Notes: generated by a model not told the origin, from the sequence alone. A stretch of 64,000 nt of DNA from Kitasatospora sp. GP82 (GCF_029892105.1 NZ_JARZAJ010000007.1:1-64000), one strand, 5' to 3'; shown: positions 16,874-26,242, counted from the first letter of the stretch. Translations and numbers: made by a program.

Positions 16874-17674
16874 CTACCGGCCGTCGGAAAACTGGCCGGG
16901 CGTCCGGCCGGGGCCGGCCGGGCCGCGGTAGCACTGGGCGATGTCCAGCCAGTGGTCGGCCTCTTGGCCCATCGCGGTGAGGGCGAGGTCGTCGCGGTGG
17001 CGGCGCCGGGTGGCCAGCAGGCAGAGGTCGACGGCCGGGCCGGAGATCCGCTGCTCGGCGTCGGCCGGACCGTGGACCCACAACGCGCCCGACGGCGCGG
17101 TGATCTCGAAGCGGAACTGCACCTCGGGCACGGCCAGCCCGCGCACGTGGTAACCGAAGTCCCAGACCCGCGTGACGAACTCGACCAGCGCCTCCAGCCG
17201 GTCGGTGCGCTCCAGCTTCACGCCCAGGGTGTCGGCGATGTCCTGGCCGTGCCCGAACAGCTCCATCATCCCGGCGGCGGCCAGCACCGGCGCCGGGATC
17301 TCCCGGACCAGCCAGGGCACCTTCCGGCCCACCGGCACCGCGGCCAGGGCCTGCTCGGCCCCGGCCCGCTCGGCCCGCCACTTGGCCAGCAGGCCGGACC
17401 GCGGGCCCTCCAGGTAGGGCATCAGCACAGCCTGGATGGCCGCGTTGAAGTCCGGCCCGATCTTGCCGAGTTGGGCCTCGAACAGGGCAGGCCGACCGGC
17501 CGCGGTGGCGGCCATCCGGAAGGTGGCGGCCAGGTGGGCGACCTGGTGCGCGATCGTCCACCCCTCCGCCGGGGTGGGCAGCTCCCACTCCGCGTCCTCC
17601 AGATCGGCCACCAGGTGGTCGACCTCCGCACCCTCGGCCACCAGGTCGGCGATGACATCCCTCGACACTGTCAC
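16874..17674 (-). CDS. TIGR03084-type, mycothiol-dependent maleylpyruvate isomerase-fold protein
   Basis: A 266-residue protein with an N-terminal DinB-like four-helix domain. Residues 20-60 read HLVADLEDAEWELPTPAEGWTIAHQVAHLA, which carries the metal-binding His pattern. The C-terminal domain contains GPSGALWVHGPAD and LCLLATRRRHRDDLALTAMG. The family includes mycothiol-dependent isomerases and transferases, but many members have no known reaction. Its GTG start at 17674 has GAGAGGAA upstream. It is a single gene, convergent with the oxidase operon, so it may mark the left pathway's edge or be a thiol-linked tailoring or detoxification enzyme. Confidence 0.72.
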   Translation of the reverse strand: MTVSRDVIADLVAEGAEVDHLVADLEDAEWELPTPAEGWTIAHQVAHLAATFRMAATAAGRPALFEAQLGKIGPDFNAAIQAVLMPYLEGPRSGLLAKWRAERAGAEQALAAVPVGRKVPWLVREIPAPVLAAAGMMELFGHGQDIADTLGVKLERTDRLEALVEFVTRVWDFGYHVRGLAVPEVQFRFEITAPSGALWVHGPADAEQRISGPAVDLCLLATRRRHRDDLALTAMGQEADHWLDIAQCYRGPAGPGRTPGQFSDGR

Positions 17675-18089
17675 GCGACGGTTCCTCTCGCTCGATGAGA
17701 CCGGAACTTGTTCAACGCACCGTCAATTCATCGAAATATGACGACAGTTACAGTATCGGTCGCGCACGGCTCCGGCTCTTCTCCCCGACTGCTGATCCAG
17801 CGGCTCCAGGCCGGCGCACCAGGCACCGCCCGGCGCCCGCTGCCGACGCCCGATCAACCGGGCAGCGCCCGCGCAGAGCAGCACGAGGACCGCCTCCGCC
17901 GCATGCCGAGACACGATCCGGACCCTCGGCCGTACGGGCAGTGGACATCACATCTCCAGGCAGCCGGGGAAGCGCCGAGGGCAAACCTCCCGGCTTGCCG
18001 CGCCGGTGAGACCATGGGACGTCAACCGGGCGGCGCTTCTCGCAGCTTGCGCAGGTGGCGCGCACAGCACCCGTTCGCATAACGATGTC
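17675..18089. other. Intergenic region with divergent promoters
   Basis: The gap lies between the minus-strand TIGR03084 gene and the plus-strand TetR gene. The part from 17720 to 17760 is markedly A+T rich for this genome and is the likely promoter and operator area for the minus gene. Open frames across 17760-18080 have poor codon quality, and I see no convincing gene. Confidence 0.5.
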
Positions 18090-18125
18090 ATGAATCCGGC
18101 GACGCGACGTGAAAAACTGTTCGAC

Positions 18126-18785
18126 ATGAGCCCGCGACGGTCAGACCCCGGCATTCGTACCGGACTTGTGGATGTCGCCGCCCGGCTGCTCTCCGAGCAC
18201 GGACCTCGCGCCCTGTCCGCGCGGCGGGTCGCCGCCGAGGCCGGCAGCTCGACCATGGCGCTGTACACCCACTTCGGCGGCATGAGCGGGCTGGTCCGGG
18301 AGATGGTGCGGGAGGGGTTCGTCCGGCTGGAACAGCACCTCAGCGCGGTCGGGGCGACGGACGACCCGGTCGCCGACATGGCGCTGCTCGGCCGAGCCTA
18401 CCGCCGCAACGCCCTCGCCAACTCCCACCTGTACGCGGTGATGTTCGGCGGCTCCTCGCTGGCCGGTTTCTCGCTCGGCGAGGAGGACCGGCAGGCCGGC
18501 CGCTACACCCTGCTGCACGCCGTCGAGTGCGCGAGCCGGTGCAGCGCGGCCGGGCGGTTCTCCGCGATCATCCCCGAACTGACGGCAAGTCAGATGTGGA
18601 TCGCCGTGCATGGTCTGGTCACACTGGAGCTCGGCGGCTACCTGATCGATCCCCTCGACGCGGATCGCTGCTTCGAGGCCCAGCTCGTCGGCCTGATGAT
18701 CGGGGCCGGGGACGAACCGGAGGCCGCCACCAGGTCGGTGGCGGCCTCCGGGCAGCGCCTCGAACACGTGTGCCGAGCCGAATGA
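18126..18785 (+). CDS. TetR family transcriptional regulator
   Basis: A 219-residue repressor. The N-terminal HTH reads GLVDVAARLLSEHGPRALSARRVAAEAGSSTMALYTHFGGMSGLVREMV (about residues 11-60), and the C-terminal ligand domain is typical of the TetR_C group with LGRAYRRNALANSHLYAVMFGG. The start is uncertain: ATG at 18126 is given, while ATG at 18090 and GTG at 18006 are in frame. None has a good ribosome site, and a leaderless message is possible. It converges on the PKS operon, and its stop lies 16 bases from the broken small gene. It is a candidate cluster regulator sensing an intermediate. Confidence 0.85.
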   Translation: MSPRRSDPGIRTGLVDVAARLLSEHGPRALSARRVAAEAGSSTMALYTHFGGMSGLVREMVREGFVRLEQHLSAVGATDDPVADMALLGRAYRRNALANSHLYAVMFGGSSLAGFSLGEEDRQAGRYTLLHAVECASRCSAAGRFSAIIPELTASQMWIAVHGLVTLELGGYLIDPLDADRCFEAQLVGLMIGAGDEPEAATRSVAASGQRLEHVCRAE

Positions 18786-18801
18786 AGGGGCCGGCTCGGC
18801 T

Positions 18802-19253
18802 TCAGCCGGTTGGCTCCGATTCCTTCCCGGCCGCGAGCAAACCCGCCTGCCGCTCGGTCAGTTGACCGTTCCGATACAGCCGGCGCACCGTGTCGGCCAA
18901 CGCGCGGGCGACGCTCCGGGCGGGCAGCCCGGCGGTACTGGCGGCGGCGTGCACCCCGGTCGCGTACTCGCAGGTGTACACCGCGCCGTACTCCGCCGGG
19001 ATGTGTCAGGGCCAGTACGGCTGGAGCAGTCCGACCAGGCGGCCGACCGGCAGCACGGCCCGGGCCGAGAGGAAGACGGTGGGCAGCATCGCGTCAACTC
19101 CTCCAGCTCCAGCAGTCGTTCCCCCAGCACCGGCCAGGCGGCGAGCACCCGGCTGGGCTCGGCTTCCGGCGTCTTGGCGGCCTGGCCGACGCCCGGCCTG
19201 GCGCTCGCTGCGGCCGGCCGGGCCCGCCGCCGGCCGCCGCGCCGCGCCGTCAT
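18802..19253 (-). pseudogene. Broken small gene at the end of the PKS operon (frameshift plus in-frame TGA)
   Basis: An ATG at 19253 overlaps the flavin reductase stop (ATGA) and opens a frame reading ...VLAAWPVLGERLLELEEL. Good coding sequence then continues in another frame from 19089, behind GGAGGAG, as MLPTVFLSARAVLPVGRLVGLLQPYWP. It meets TGA at 19006-19008 and resumes in the same frame as HIPAEYGAVYTCEYATGVHAAAS and so on to a stop at 18802. Either one gene has suffered a shift and a nonsense change (TGG to TGA would fit), or the sequence has errors. No family is recognised, though the position suggests a small enediyne-operon protein. Confidence 0.5.
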
Positions 19254-19837
19254 CGGCCGTCCCAGCCGACCTGGTGGAAGCTGCCTCCCAGGAACAGCAG
19301 CGCCTCGGTGTCCGAGCTCCAGTCCGCCTCCAGCACCTCGCCGAGGAAGATCGAGTGGTCGCCGCCGTCGTGCACCTCGACCAGCCGGCACTCCAGCCAG
19401 GCGAGCGAGTCGGCGAACAGCGGCGCGCCGGTGTGCTTGCCCGGCCACCAGTCGACGCCCTCGAACTGGGCCGGGCCGCGCGGCCGCCGCCGGTCGGCGA
19501 AGTGGCGGGCGAGCCGCTCCTGGCGGCCGCCCAGCACATTGACCGCGAAGCACCGCGAGGAGACGATCGCCTCGTGCATCTCCGCCGTCCGGGCCACGCA
19601 GCACAGCACCATCGGCGGTTCGAGGGACACGGAGCTGAAGGCGTTGGCGGTCATCCCATGCGTGTTCTCGCCACCCGTGGTGAGCACCGTGATCCCGGTC
19701 CCGAACCGGGCCATCGCGTCCCGCAGCGCGCTGCGCCCGGCGCTGTCCCGTTCGCGGACCGGCCGCGGCTCCCAGGGCGGCGGCCAGCCGCCGGACAGCT
19801 CGGTCACCACGGCGCCGCCGATACCGTCGTCGCTCAC
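19250..19837 (-). CDS. Flavin reductase (SgcE6-like)
   Basis: A 195-residue NAD(P)H:flavin oxidoreductase of the HpaC/FMN-binding split-barrel family. The core reads LRDAMARFGTGITVLTTGG near residues 34-52, GMTANAFSSVSLEPPMVLCCV near 58-78, SSRCFAVNVLGGRQERLARHFAD and LAWLECRLVEVHDGGDHSIFLGEV. In C-1027 the equivalent SgcE6 supplies FADH2 to the phenol hydroxylase SgcC. Here it can serve the HpaB-like enzyme and the other two-component oxygenases of the left part. Its GTG start overlaps the thioesterase stop (GTGA, 19837-19834), so it belongs to the PKS operon. Confidence 0.9.
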   Translation of the reverse strand: MSDDGIGGAVVTELSGGWPPPWEPRPVRERDSAGRSALRDAMARFGTGITVLTTGGENTHGMTANAFSSVSLEPPMVLCCVARTAEMHEAIVSSRCFAVNVLGGRQERLARHFADRRRPRGPAQFEGVDWWPGKHTGAPLFADSLAWLECRLVEVHDGGDHSIFLGEVLEADWSSDTEALLFLGGSFHQVGWDGR

Positions 19838-20286
19838 CGCGCCCTCCCCGCCCCTGCCGACCCGGTCGCGTACGGCGCCAGGGCCTGCCGCAGTTCCTCC
19901 GGCACCCGGGCCGGGACGGTCGCGGTGTTCGGGCCTCGCATGCAGGCGATCCGCTGGCGGCCACGGGCGACCAGGTGTTCGCCCGCTTCGGTCATCCGCA
20001 CGTACTCGAAGCTGAACTGGATCTGCGTCTGGGTCAGTTCGTCCAGCCGCATGCGCACCGACAGCTCGTCGAAGGCGGTGATCTCGGCGAAGAACTCGCA
20101 GTCCACCTTGAGCGTGAAGAGCTTGAGGTCGTCCTGGAGGTCGACCAGCACGCCCGGCGCCTTCTCCTTGAGGAACATCTCCCGGCAACGCCCTTGCCAG
20201 CGCAGGTAGTTCACGTAGTAGACGTTGCCGACAAGGTTGGTCTCCTCGAAGCCCACCACGTGCCGGATCTCGTAGTAGTCGGCCAT
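19834..20286 (-). CDS. Enediyne thioesterase, E10/TEBC type
   Basis: A 150-residue hotdog-fold thioesterase that releases the linear polyene from the iterative synthase. The N-terminal segment VGFEETNLVGNVYYVNYLRWQGRCREMFL (residues 11-39) is nearly the family consensus of SgcE10, DynE7 and CalE7. These lack the acid nucleophile of ordinary 4-hydroxybenzoyl-CoA thioesterases and use conserved Asn and Arg residues, which are present here. The ATG at 20286 shares its A with the last base of the synthase's TGA stop (TGATG), tying the two products together. Length and spacing are as in known enediyne cassettes. Confidence 0.95.
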   Translation of the reverse strand: MADYYEIRHVVGFEETNLVGNVYYVNYLRWQGRCREMFLKEKAPGVLVDLQDDLKLFTLKVDCEFFAEITAFDELSVRMRLDELTQTQIQFSFEYVRMTEAGEHLVARGRQRIACMRGPNTATVPARVPEELRQALAPYATGSAGAGRAR

Positions 20287-23200
20287 CAGCGTGCACCTCC
20301 GGTCAGCCCGGTACCGATCAGGACGGCGAACATCACCGGCTCGGGCCGGTCGTTGACCGTGGTGACCCATGTGGCGATCCTGGCGTCCCCCGCACCGAGC
20401 TCCACCCAGCCGTCCGGGTGGACTCGTTCCAGGGTGACCGCCTGGGTGGTCGCGCCGGTCTTGCGCAGGCACTCCAGCGCTCCCCACAGCCTGGTCCCAG
20501 CCGTCGAGGCGGACTCACCGGTCTCGGCGACCAGCAGATCCCGGACGGCGAGCAGGCCGGCCGGCAGCAGCCCGGCCCAGTCCTCGGCGGAACGCTCCAC
20601 CACGCTTTCCGCATCGCAGCCGAGCCGGCCCTGCCCGACCACCGCGAGGGTCAGCCCGGCGGCGTGCGACGCGGAGACCACCGATCCGGCCAACTCAGGC
20701 ATCCCGTCGGGCCGGTGGTGCAGCTCGACGGGCCGTCCGAGCGCCCGGCCGACCGCCAGCTCGGTCTGGGCGCGCCGGTCGGCCCCGGACTCGGGCTCCA
20801 CCACGACCGCGCGGCTGCCGCCGAGCACCCGCTCCAGCGAGCGCTCCAGGTAGGAGCCGAGCAGAGAGGGCACCCACGGGCCGGCTCCGTCCCGCTTGCG
20901 TACGGCGCGCAGGGTCAGCCCCTCCCAGCGCTCGACCAGCCGGCCGTCGGGGGTGCGCACATCGAGGTCGTAGACGTAGCTGTCGCCGTCCTGCGCGCGC
21001 TCGCGGGCGTCGAGCAGCACGTACTCGGTGTCCTGGTCGGCCGGGTCGGCGAGCCAGAGACGCTCGATGCTCTGCGGCAGCAGGGTGGCGTCCGGGACAC
21101 AGCACTGCAGGGCGTGCATCATCGCGTCCCGGGTGCCGGGGTCGGCCAGGCGCTGCTGCTGGGGCAGGAAGGCCGCGAACCAGGCTGCGGGCGTGCTGGT
21201 GGAGATCTCCGCCAGGGCGTGCCGGGCCGCGGCCCTCCGGTAGGCCAGCAGCCGCTGGAACCGCTTGCCCTGGAACAGCACGCCGCCATAGAGCTCGGCC
21301 ACCGGGTCGACCGGGACGGCGGGCAACTGCGCTTCGGCAAAAGCCCGTTCGCTGATCGGCTCCGGGCGCGGGAAGCGCAGGCGGGCGCGGAAGTGATCGG
21401 CGGCGTAGCCGGTCTCCTCGCTGCGCAGCACCACCTCGACCGTCTCCGGGTCCCGGACCAGGGCCGCCAGCCGGATGGTGGTCGAGCTTCCAGGCCGCAC
21501 CACGACCGGCCGGCGGAACTCGACGTCCTCCAGCAGCGGCGGGCCGTCGTGCCCGCCGACCGCGGCCGCGACCTGGGTCATGGCCTCCATGCCGAGCACG
21601 GCCGGGAAGAGCAGGTCGCCCTCCAGCAGGTGATCGCTCAGGTACGGGTCGCCGCCTTCGGAGAGCTCGGCCTCGGTGACCAGCTCGACGCCCGGGTAGT
21701 GCACCGCGACGCGTTCCACGAAGCGGCCCAGCGGCAGCTCGGCACCGGACAGGTTGAGCGTGGGAAGTCCGCCCGTCCGGCCGCTGACCATAAGTACGGG
21801 CCCGGCCGAGGGGTCGGCGAGCACCCGGCGCAGGATCTCGATGCCGTTCTCGGTGGAGATCGGGGTGATCCCGGTGCGGGTCAACGCCTCGACCACGCCG
21901 AGTCGTTCGCCCATCCCGGCGCCGGACCAGACCGACCATTCCAGGGCCAGCGCCCGGGTCTGCGGGTGGTCGCGCTGGAAGCGCACGGTCAGTTCGGTCA
22001 TCCAGTCGTTGGCGGTGGCGTAGTGCGCCTCACCGCGCAGGCCCGCCCGCCCGATGATGCTGCCGAAGGTGATCAGCAGCTTGATCCGGTCCTGGTCCAC
22101 GGCGGTCAGCACGTTCCGCAGGCCGGTGATCTTCGGGGCCAGGGTCTGCCGGAACTGCTCCGGCGTCAGGTTGGTCAGCGCGGTCGGCTCGTTGCGTCCG
22201 GCGCCGTGCAGCACGGCGGTGACCGGCCCGAGCGCGGCCTCCATCCGCTCGACCGCGGCGGACAGCTGCCCGGCGGAGCCGACATCCGCGCGCTCGTACC
22301 GGTAGCGGATCCCGGCCGCCGTGAACCGCTCAAGGTTGGCCGCGAGTTCATCGTCCGCGCCGGGGTCGGCGCGGCCGATCAGGGCGAGGGCGGCGCCGGA
22401 GTCCCGGGCCATGGCCAGGGCGCACTCGGCGGTGATGCCCTTGCCGCCACCGGTCACCAGCAGCACGTCCGCGGCCCCGAGTGGGGTGGCAGCCGGCTCC
22501 GCCGGGCGGAGGGGAAGGGCGGTGAGCACCGGGACGGTCCGGGTGCCGTCGGCCTGGTAGCGGACCTCGGCGTACCCGGCGGTGGCGGCCGCCTCGGCGA
22601 CCACCTGGGCCACGGCTCGCTCGACGGCTCCGGCCGGCTCGGGGTCGGCCAGGTCGACCACGGTGACGGGCGTGTCCGGGGACTCCAGGTGCAGGGCACG
22701 GGCGAGGCCGGCGGCACCGAGCCCGCCCTGCACCACGACCAGCCTGGTCCCCTGCGGTGCGGCGAGGACGTCCCGGGCGGCGGCCAGCAGGAGCTCGACC
22801 TGGTCGGCGCCACTGTCGGCGGGCAGGCAGAGCAGGACACCACCACCGATCCTGGCCGCCGCGAGCGCGGCCCGCAGCGGCTCGGCCAGCGGGTGACCAG
22901 GGGTGGCATGCACCGCCCAGTCCGCTGGGGCCGCGGTACCGGCGCGCGGTGCCTCGACCGGCGCGGTCGCGACGTACTCGAGCGCGAACGGCCGCACCCA
23001 CGGCGCCACGCCCGGCAGCTCGTCGGCCGGGCTCTCACCCTGCTCCGACTCCTCGGCCAACTGGTCGATGATCTCGGCCAGTTCGCCGAGCCGGACGGTG
23101 GCGAAGTTCGGCGTCGCCGCGAGCACCGGCAGACCCAGCGCCTTGGTGGCCGAGTTGACGATCTGTCCGACCGTGATGGAACTGAGGTGCAGGTCGTCCA

Positions 23201-26084
23201 GCGGGTGGGTGTGCGCGGTGACGGCCTCCAGCGGAAGCTCCACCCGCTCGGCCACCAGGCGGCGCAGCAGTTCGAACGCCGACTCGCCGGCGCCTGCGGC
23301 TTGTTCGGCCTGTGCGGGGGCGTTCTCGTCCGGGGCCGAGCGCCCGAGGTCGCTGGTCGGCGCGGCCTCGCACGGGCTGGCCAGGAAGACCGGCTCCCGG
23401 TCCAGGTCCAGCGGGCGGACCAGCCGGTCGGCGAACAGAGCGGCCGTCCGCACCGGCGCACCCGCGGCGTACGCGGCGCCGAGCACCCGGAGCAGTGCGG
23501 TCAGGGACGCGCTGTCGGTGTCGGTCGGCAGCACCGGCCGGCCCGGGGCGATCTCCGCGAGCAGCCCGGTGAGCACCCGGCCCGGCCCGACCTCGATCAC
23601 CAGGTCCGCCTCGGCGGCGGCCTTCGCGGCGGCCTCGTGGAACCGCACCGGACACAGCACCTGGTCGCGCAGCAGGGTCCGCAGGTCGGCCGACGGGTCG
23701 ACGGGCTCCCCGGTGACCGTGGAGAACACGGTACGCACCGGCCGCGCGAAGTCGAACTCGGCCAGCCGGTCGGTCATCGCCTCGGCGGCGGGCTCGACCA
23801 GGGGCGAGTGGAAGGCGTGCGAGACGTTGATCCGGGTGGCGGTGACGCCGGCGGCGGTGGCGGCGCGGCAGACCCGCTCGACCGCGTCGGCGGCGCCGGA
23901 AATCACGGTCTGCCGGGGGCCGTTGTAGCCCGCGATCACCACGTCCTCGCCCGCGGCGAGCCGCCGGGCCTGGTCGGGGTCGGCGGCCAGGCCGGCCATC
24001 GCGCCGCCGCCCTGGCCGGCGGAGGCCATCACCCGGCCTCGTACGGCGGCGAGCCGCAGCACCTGGCCGGCGTCGAGCGCGCCACCCCAGTGCAGGGCGG
24101 TCAGCTCGCCCAGGCTGTGGCCGACCGCGGCGTCCGCCCCGATGCCCAGCTCGGCCAGCACCCGCAGCGCGGCCAATGAGCCGCTGATGATCCGGGGTTG
24201 GGCGACCTCGGTGGCCACCTGGTCACCGCCGACGGGCAGTTGGGCGCTGCGGTAGACCTCGTCCGCCGCCGCGAAGCGCCGGCGCATGGCGCCGACGGTG
24301 CCGCGCCCCGAGCCCTGGCCCGGGAAGAGATAGGCGATCCTCGGGGCGGCCTCGGGCCGGCCCAGGTAGACGCCCTCGGCGCAGACCAGCTTCCCGTCGA
24401 AGCCGTCGTCGAGCAGACCGCACAGGCGCCGCAGGCCGCGCTCGGCCTCCTCGGGGGAGGAAGCGACCAGGGCCGCGCGCAGCGGCCGGTCGGCCAGCTG
24501 CCCGGCCAGCTCCGCTGCCAGGTCGGCGAGTTCGGCGTAGGAGAGCTTGGCGGCCACGGCGCTCAGGCGGTCCGCCCGCTCGCACAGCTCGGCGGCGTCG
24601 GAGGCGTCCAGCAGCAGCAGTTCGGCGTCCTGGCGTCCGGCGACGAGCGCGCGGGTGCCGGGGTCGAGCTCGGCGCGGCGGGCGGCGCCCGGGGCCTGTT
24701 CGACGGCGACGTGGGTGTTGATGCCGCCGAAGCCCATCGCGGAGACGCCCGCCCGGATCGGCTGGCCGGCGGGCCACAGGCCGGCCTCGCGCGGCACGTA
24801 GAGCGCGGCCTCGTCGCCGAGCAGGCCGGGGTGCGGGTCGTGGTGGCCGGAGGCGGGCGGGATCACCTGGTGGTGCACGGCCAGCGCGGCCTTGATCAGG
24901 CCGGCGACTCCGGCCGCCGCCTTGGTGTGCCCGAAGTTGCCCTTGACCGTGCTGAGCGCGGCCGGGCGGGCGGCGGGGTCGGCCGCGCGGCGGGCGGCGG
25001 AGAGGGCGGCGATCTCGGTGGCGTCGCCGAGGGCGGTGCCGGTGCCGTGCCCCTCGAAGTAGGAGACCGTCTGCACGCCGTACCCGGCGCGCTGGTAGGC
25101 GCGGGCGAGCGCGAGCCGGTGGCCGTCGGCCTCGGGCCGGGTGATGCCGCCCTTGCCGTCGGAGGAGACGCCCCAGCCGGTGACCGTGGCGTAGATCCGG
25201 CGGCCCTGGGCGAGGGCGTCCGCCTCGCGCATCAGCACCAGCATGCCGGCGCCCTCACCGGGCCAGAAGCCGTTGGAATCGCGGTCGTAGACCTTCATCT
25301 CGCCGGTGGCCAGCGCGCCGGTCTTGGCGAAGCCGATCACCTCGAAGGGGTCGATGGAGAGGTCGACGCCGCCCGCGACGGCCAGGTCGAGGTCGCCGCG
25401 CGCGAGCGCGCCCGCGGCCGTGGCGACCGAGAGCAGCGAGGATGAGCAGGCGCCGTCGACGGTGTAGCCGCCGCCGCCGAGGTCGAAGTAGTTGCAGATC
25501 CGTCCCGCGATGGTGTTGGCGAGGCCGCCGGCCAGGGTGTCCTCGTCGATCTCCGGAAAGGGCGCCTTGTACCGGCCTTCGAGTTCGCGGAGGAAGTTCC
25601 CGGTCTCCTCCTCGTCCCAGCCCTTGGCCTGGAGCGCGGCGGCGACCGTGCGGCGGACGTACGGCCAGCGCAGCCGCGTGATGTTGGCGCGGGAGAACTC
25701 GCCGGTGAGGCTGTTTCCGATGACCACGCCGGTGGTCCGGTTGGGCAGCCCGGTGCCCCCGGGGAATCCGGCGTCGGCCAACGCGCGGGCGACGGTGTCC
25801 AGCGCGAGCCAGTGGGTCAGATCGGTGGAACGGTAGGTGCTGCCCGCCACCTTGTACGCGATGCGGTCGAACTCGAAGTCACGCAGGACCGCCGCCTTCG
25901 TGGCGTAGAAGCGGTCCGGTGCGGCCGGGTCGGGGGACCAGTAGTCAGCCTTGTTCATCCGCTCGTCGGGAAGCTGCCGAAAGGCCCGGCGACCGCCGAG
26001 GACGTCCTCCCAGAGTTCCTCCGGGCTGGCCGCCCCCGGGTAGCGCAACCCGATTCCGACGATTGCGATCCGATCGTTTTCCAT
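20286..26084 (-). CDS. pksE: Iterative type I enediyne polyketide synthase (PKSE)
   Basis: A 1932-residue synthase with the enediyne domain order. KS covers 1-470 with Cys213 (VDGACSSSLL), His346 (EGHGTGT) and His386. AT covers about 584-880 with GHSLGE (Ser657). The ACP carries LDDLHLSSITVGQIV, active Ser968 or Ser969. KR begins near 1207 with LLVTGGGKGITAECA. DH shows YLSDHLLEGDLLFPAVLGMEAM. The C-terminal phosphopantetheinyl transferase has LGCDAES and WGALECLRKTG. It builds a polyene from acetate and malonate units that later becomes the warhead. ATG 26084 with GGAGG is chosen over a start 36 codons earlier. It heads the minus operon PKSE-E10-reductase. Confidence 0.96.
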   Translation of the reverse strand: MENDRIAIVGIGLRYPGAASPEELWEDVLGGRRAFRQLPDERMNKADYWSPDPAAPDRFYATKAAVLRDFEFDRIAYKVAGSTYRSTDLTHWLALDTVARALADAGFPGGTGLPNRTTGVVIGNSLTGEFSRANITRLRWPYVRRTVAAALQAKGWDEEETGNFLRELEGRYKAPFPEIDEDTLAGGLANTIAGRICNYFDLGGGGYTVDGACSSSLLSVATAAGALARGDLDLAVAGGVDLSIDPFEVIGFAKTGALATGEMKVYDRDSNGFWPGEGAGMLVLMREADALAQGRRIYATVTGWGVSSDGKGGITRPEADGHRLALARAYQRAGYGVQTVSYFEGHGTGTALGDATEIAALSAARRAADPAARPAALSTVKGNFGHTKAAAGVAGLIKAALAVHHQVIPPASGHHDPHPGLLGDEAALYVPREAGLWPAGQPIRAGVSAMGFGGINTHVAVEQAPGAARRAELDPGTRALVAGRQDAELLLLDASDAAELCERADRLSAVAAKLSYAELADLAAELAGQLADRPLRAALVASSPEEAERGLRRLCGLLDDGFDGKLVCAEGVYLGRPEAAPRIAYLFPGQGSGRGTVGAMRRRFAAADEVYRSAQLPVGGDQVATEVAQPRIISGSLAALRVLAELGIGADAAVGHSLGELTALHWGGALDAGQVLRLAAVRGRVMASAGQGGGAMAGLAADPDQARRLAAGEDVVIAGYNGPRQTVISGAADAVERVCRAATAAGVTATRINVSHAFHSPLVEPAAEAMTDRLAEFDFARPVRTVFSTVTGEPVDPSADLRTLLRDQVLCPVRFHEAAAKAAAEADLVIEVGPGRVLTGLLAEIAPGRPVLPTDTDSASLTALLRVLGAAYAAGAPVRTAALFADRLVRPLDLDREPVFLASPCEAAPTSDLGRSAPDENAPAQAEQAAGAGESAFELLRRLVAERVELPLEAVTAHTHPLDDLHLSSITVGQIVNSATKALGLPVLAATPNFATVRLGELAEIIDQLAEESEQGESPADELPGVAPWVRPFALEYVATAPVEAPRAGTAAPADWAVHATPGHPLAEPLRAALAAARIGGGVLLCLPADSGADQVELLLAAARDVLAAPQGTRLVVVQGGLGAAGLARALHLESPDTPVTVVDLADPEPAGAVERAVAQVVAEAAATAGYAEVRYQADGTRTVPVLTALPLRPAEPAATPLGAADVLLVTGGGKGITAECALAMARDSGAALALIGRADPGADDELAANLERFTAAGIRYRYERADVGSAGQLSAAVERMEAALGPVTAVLHGAGRNEPTALTNLTPEQFRQTLAPKITGLRNVLTAVDQDRIKLLITFGSIIGRAGLRGEAHYATANDWMTELTVRFQRDHPQTRALALEWSVWSGAGMGERLGVVEALTRTGITPISTENGIEILRRVLADPSAGPVLMVSGRTGGLPTLNLSGAELPLGRFVERVAVHYPGVELVTEAELSEGGDPYLSDHLLEGDLLFPAVLGMEAMTQVAAAVGGHDGPPLLEDVEFRRPVVVRPGSSTTIRLAALVRDPETVEVVLRSEETGYAADHFRARLRFPRPEPISERAFAEAQLPAVPVDPVAELYGGVLFQGKRFQRLLAYRRAAARHALAEISTSTPAAWFAAFLPQQQRLADPGTRDAMMHALQCCVPDATLLPQSIERLWLADPADQDTEYVLLDARERAQDGDSYVYDLDVRTPDGRLVERWEGLTLRAVRKRDGAGPWVPSLLGSYLERSLERVLGGSRAVVVEPESGADRRAQTELAVGRALGRPVELHHRPDGMPELAGSVVSASHAAGLTLAVVGQGRLGCDAESVVERSAEDWAGLLPAGLLAVRDLLVAETGESASTAGTRLWGALECLRKTGATTQAVTLERVHPDGWVELGAGDARIATWVTTVNDRPEPVMFAVLIGTGLTGGAR

Positions 26085-26210
26085 GTATTCATCGCCTCCG
26101 AACTTGGCCAGTCGAATGACCTGGGGAGTTCGGATCGAGCATGCCTCCTGCGGGCCGTGCCGAGCTTCTTCCAGCATGCTTTCCATCGGCATTTGCCAGG
26201 CGGACTTTAC

Positions 26211-26242
26211 ATAACAGGGTTATCACACGGTTATTGCATAAC
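26211..26242. promoter_or_regulatory. Paired palindromic operator array between PKSE and the DUF1702 genes
   Basis: Two perfect 13-base inverted repeats lie in an A+T-rich island: ATAAC-AGG-GTTAT (26211-26223) and GTTAT-TGC-ATAAC (26230-26242). Their centres are 19 bases apart, just under two helical turns. The island sits 127 bases before both divergent starts (26084 and 26369), as expected for an operator controlling the synthase and the UnbL/P450 arm at once. Candidate binders are the TetR (18126) and AraC (29804) proteins of the cluster. Confidence 0.6.

Noticed and set aside
17708..18082. Plus-strand frame in the gap before the TetR gene
   Set aside because: It is Arg/Pro-rich, with no ribosome site, no recognisable domain and poor codon quality.
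19006..19008. TGA as a selenocysteine codon
   Set aside because: There is no sign of a SECIS-like hairpin just downstream and no redox family; a nonsense change or base error is simpler.
20418..25445. Long plus-strand frames opposite the PKS
   Set aside because: They mirror the codon pattern of the synthase on the other strand and show no domain or ribosome site.
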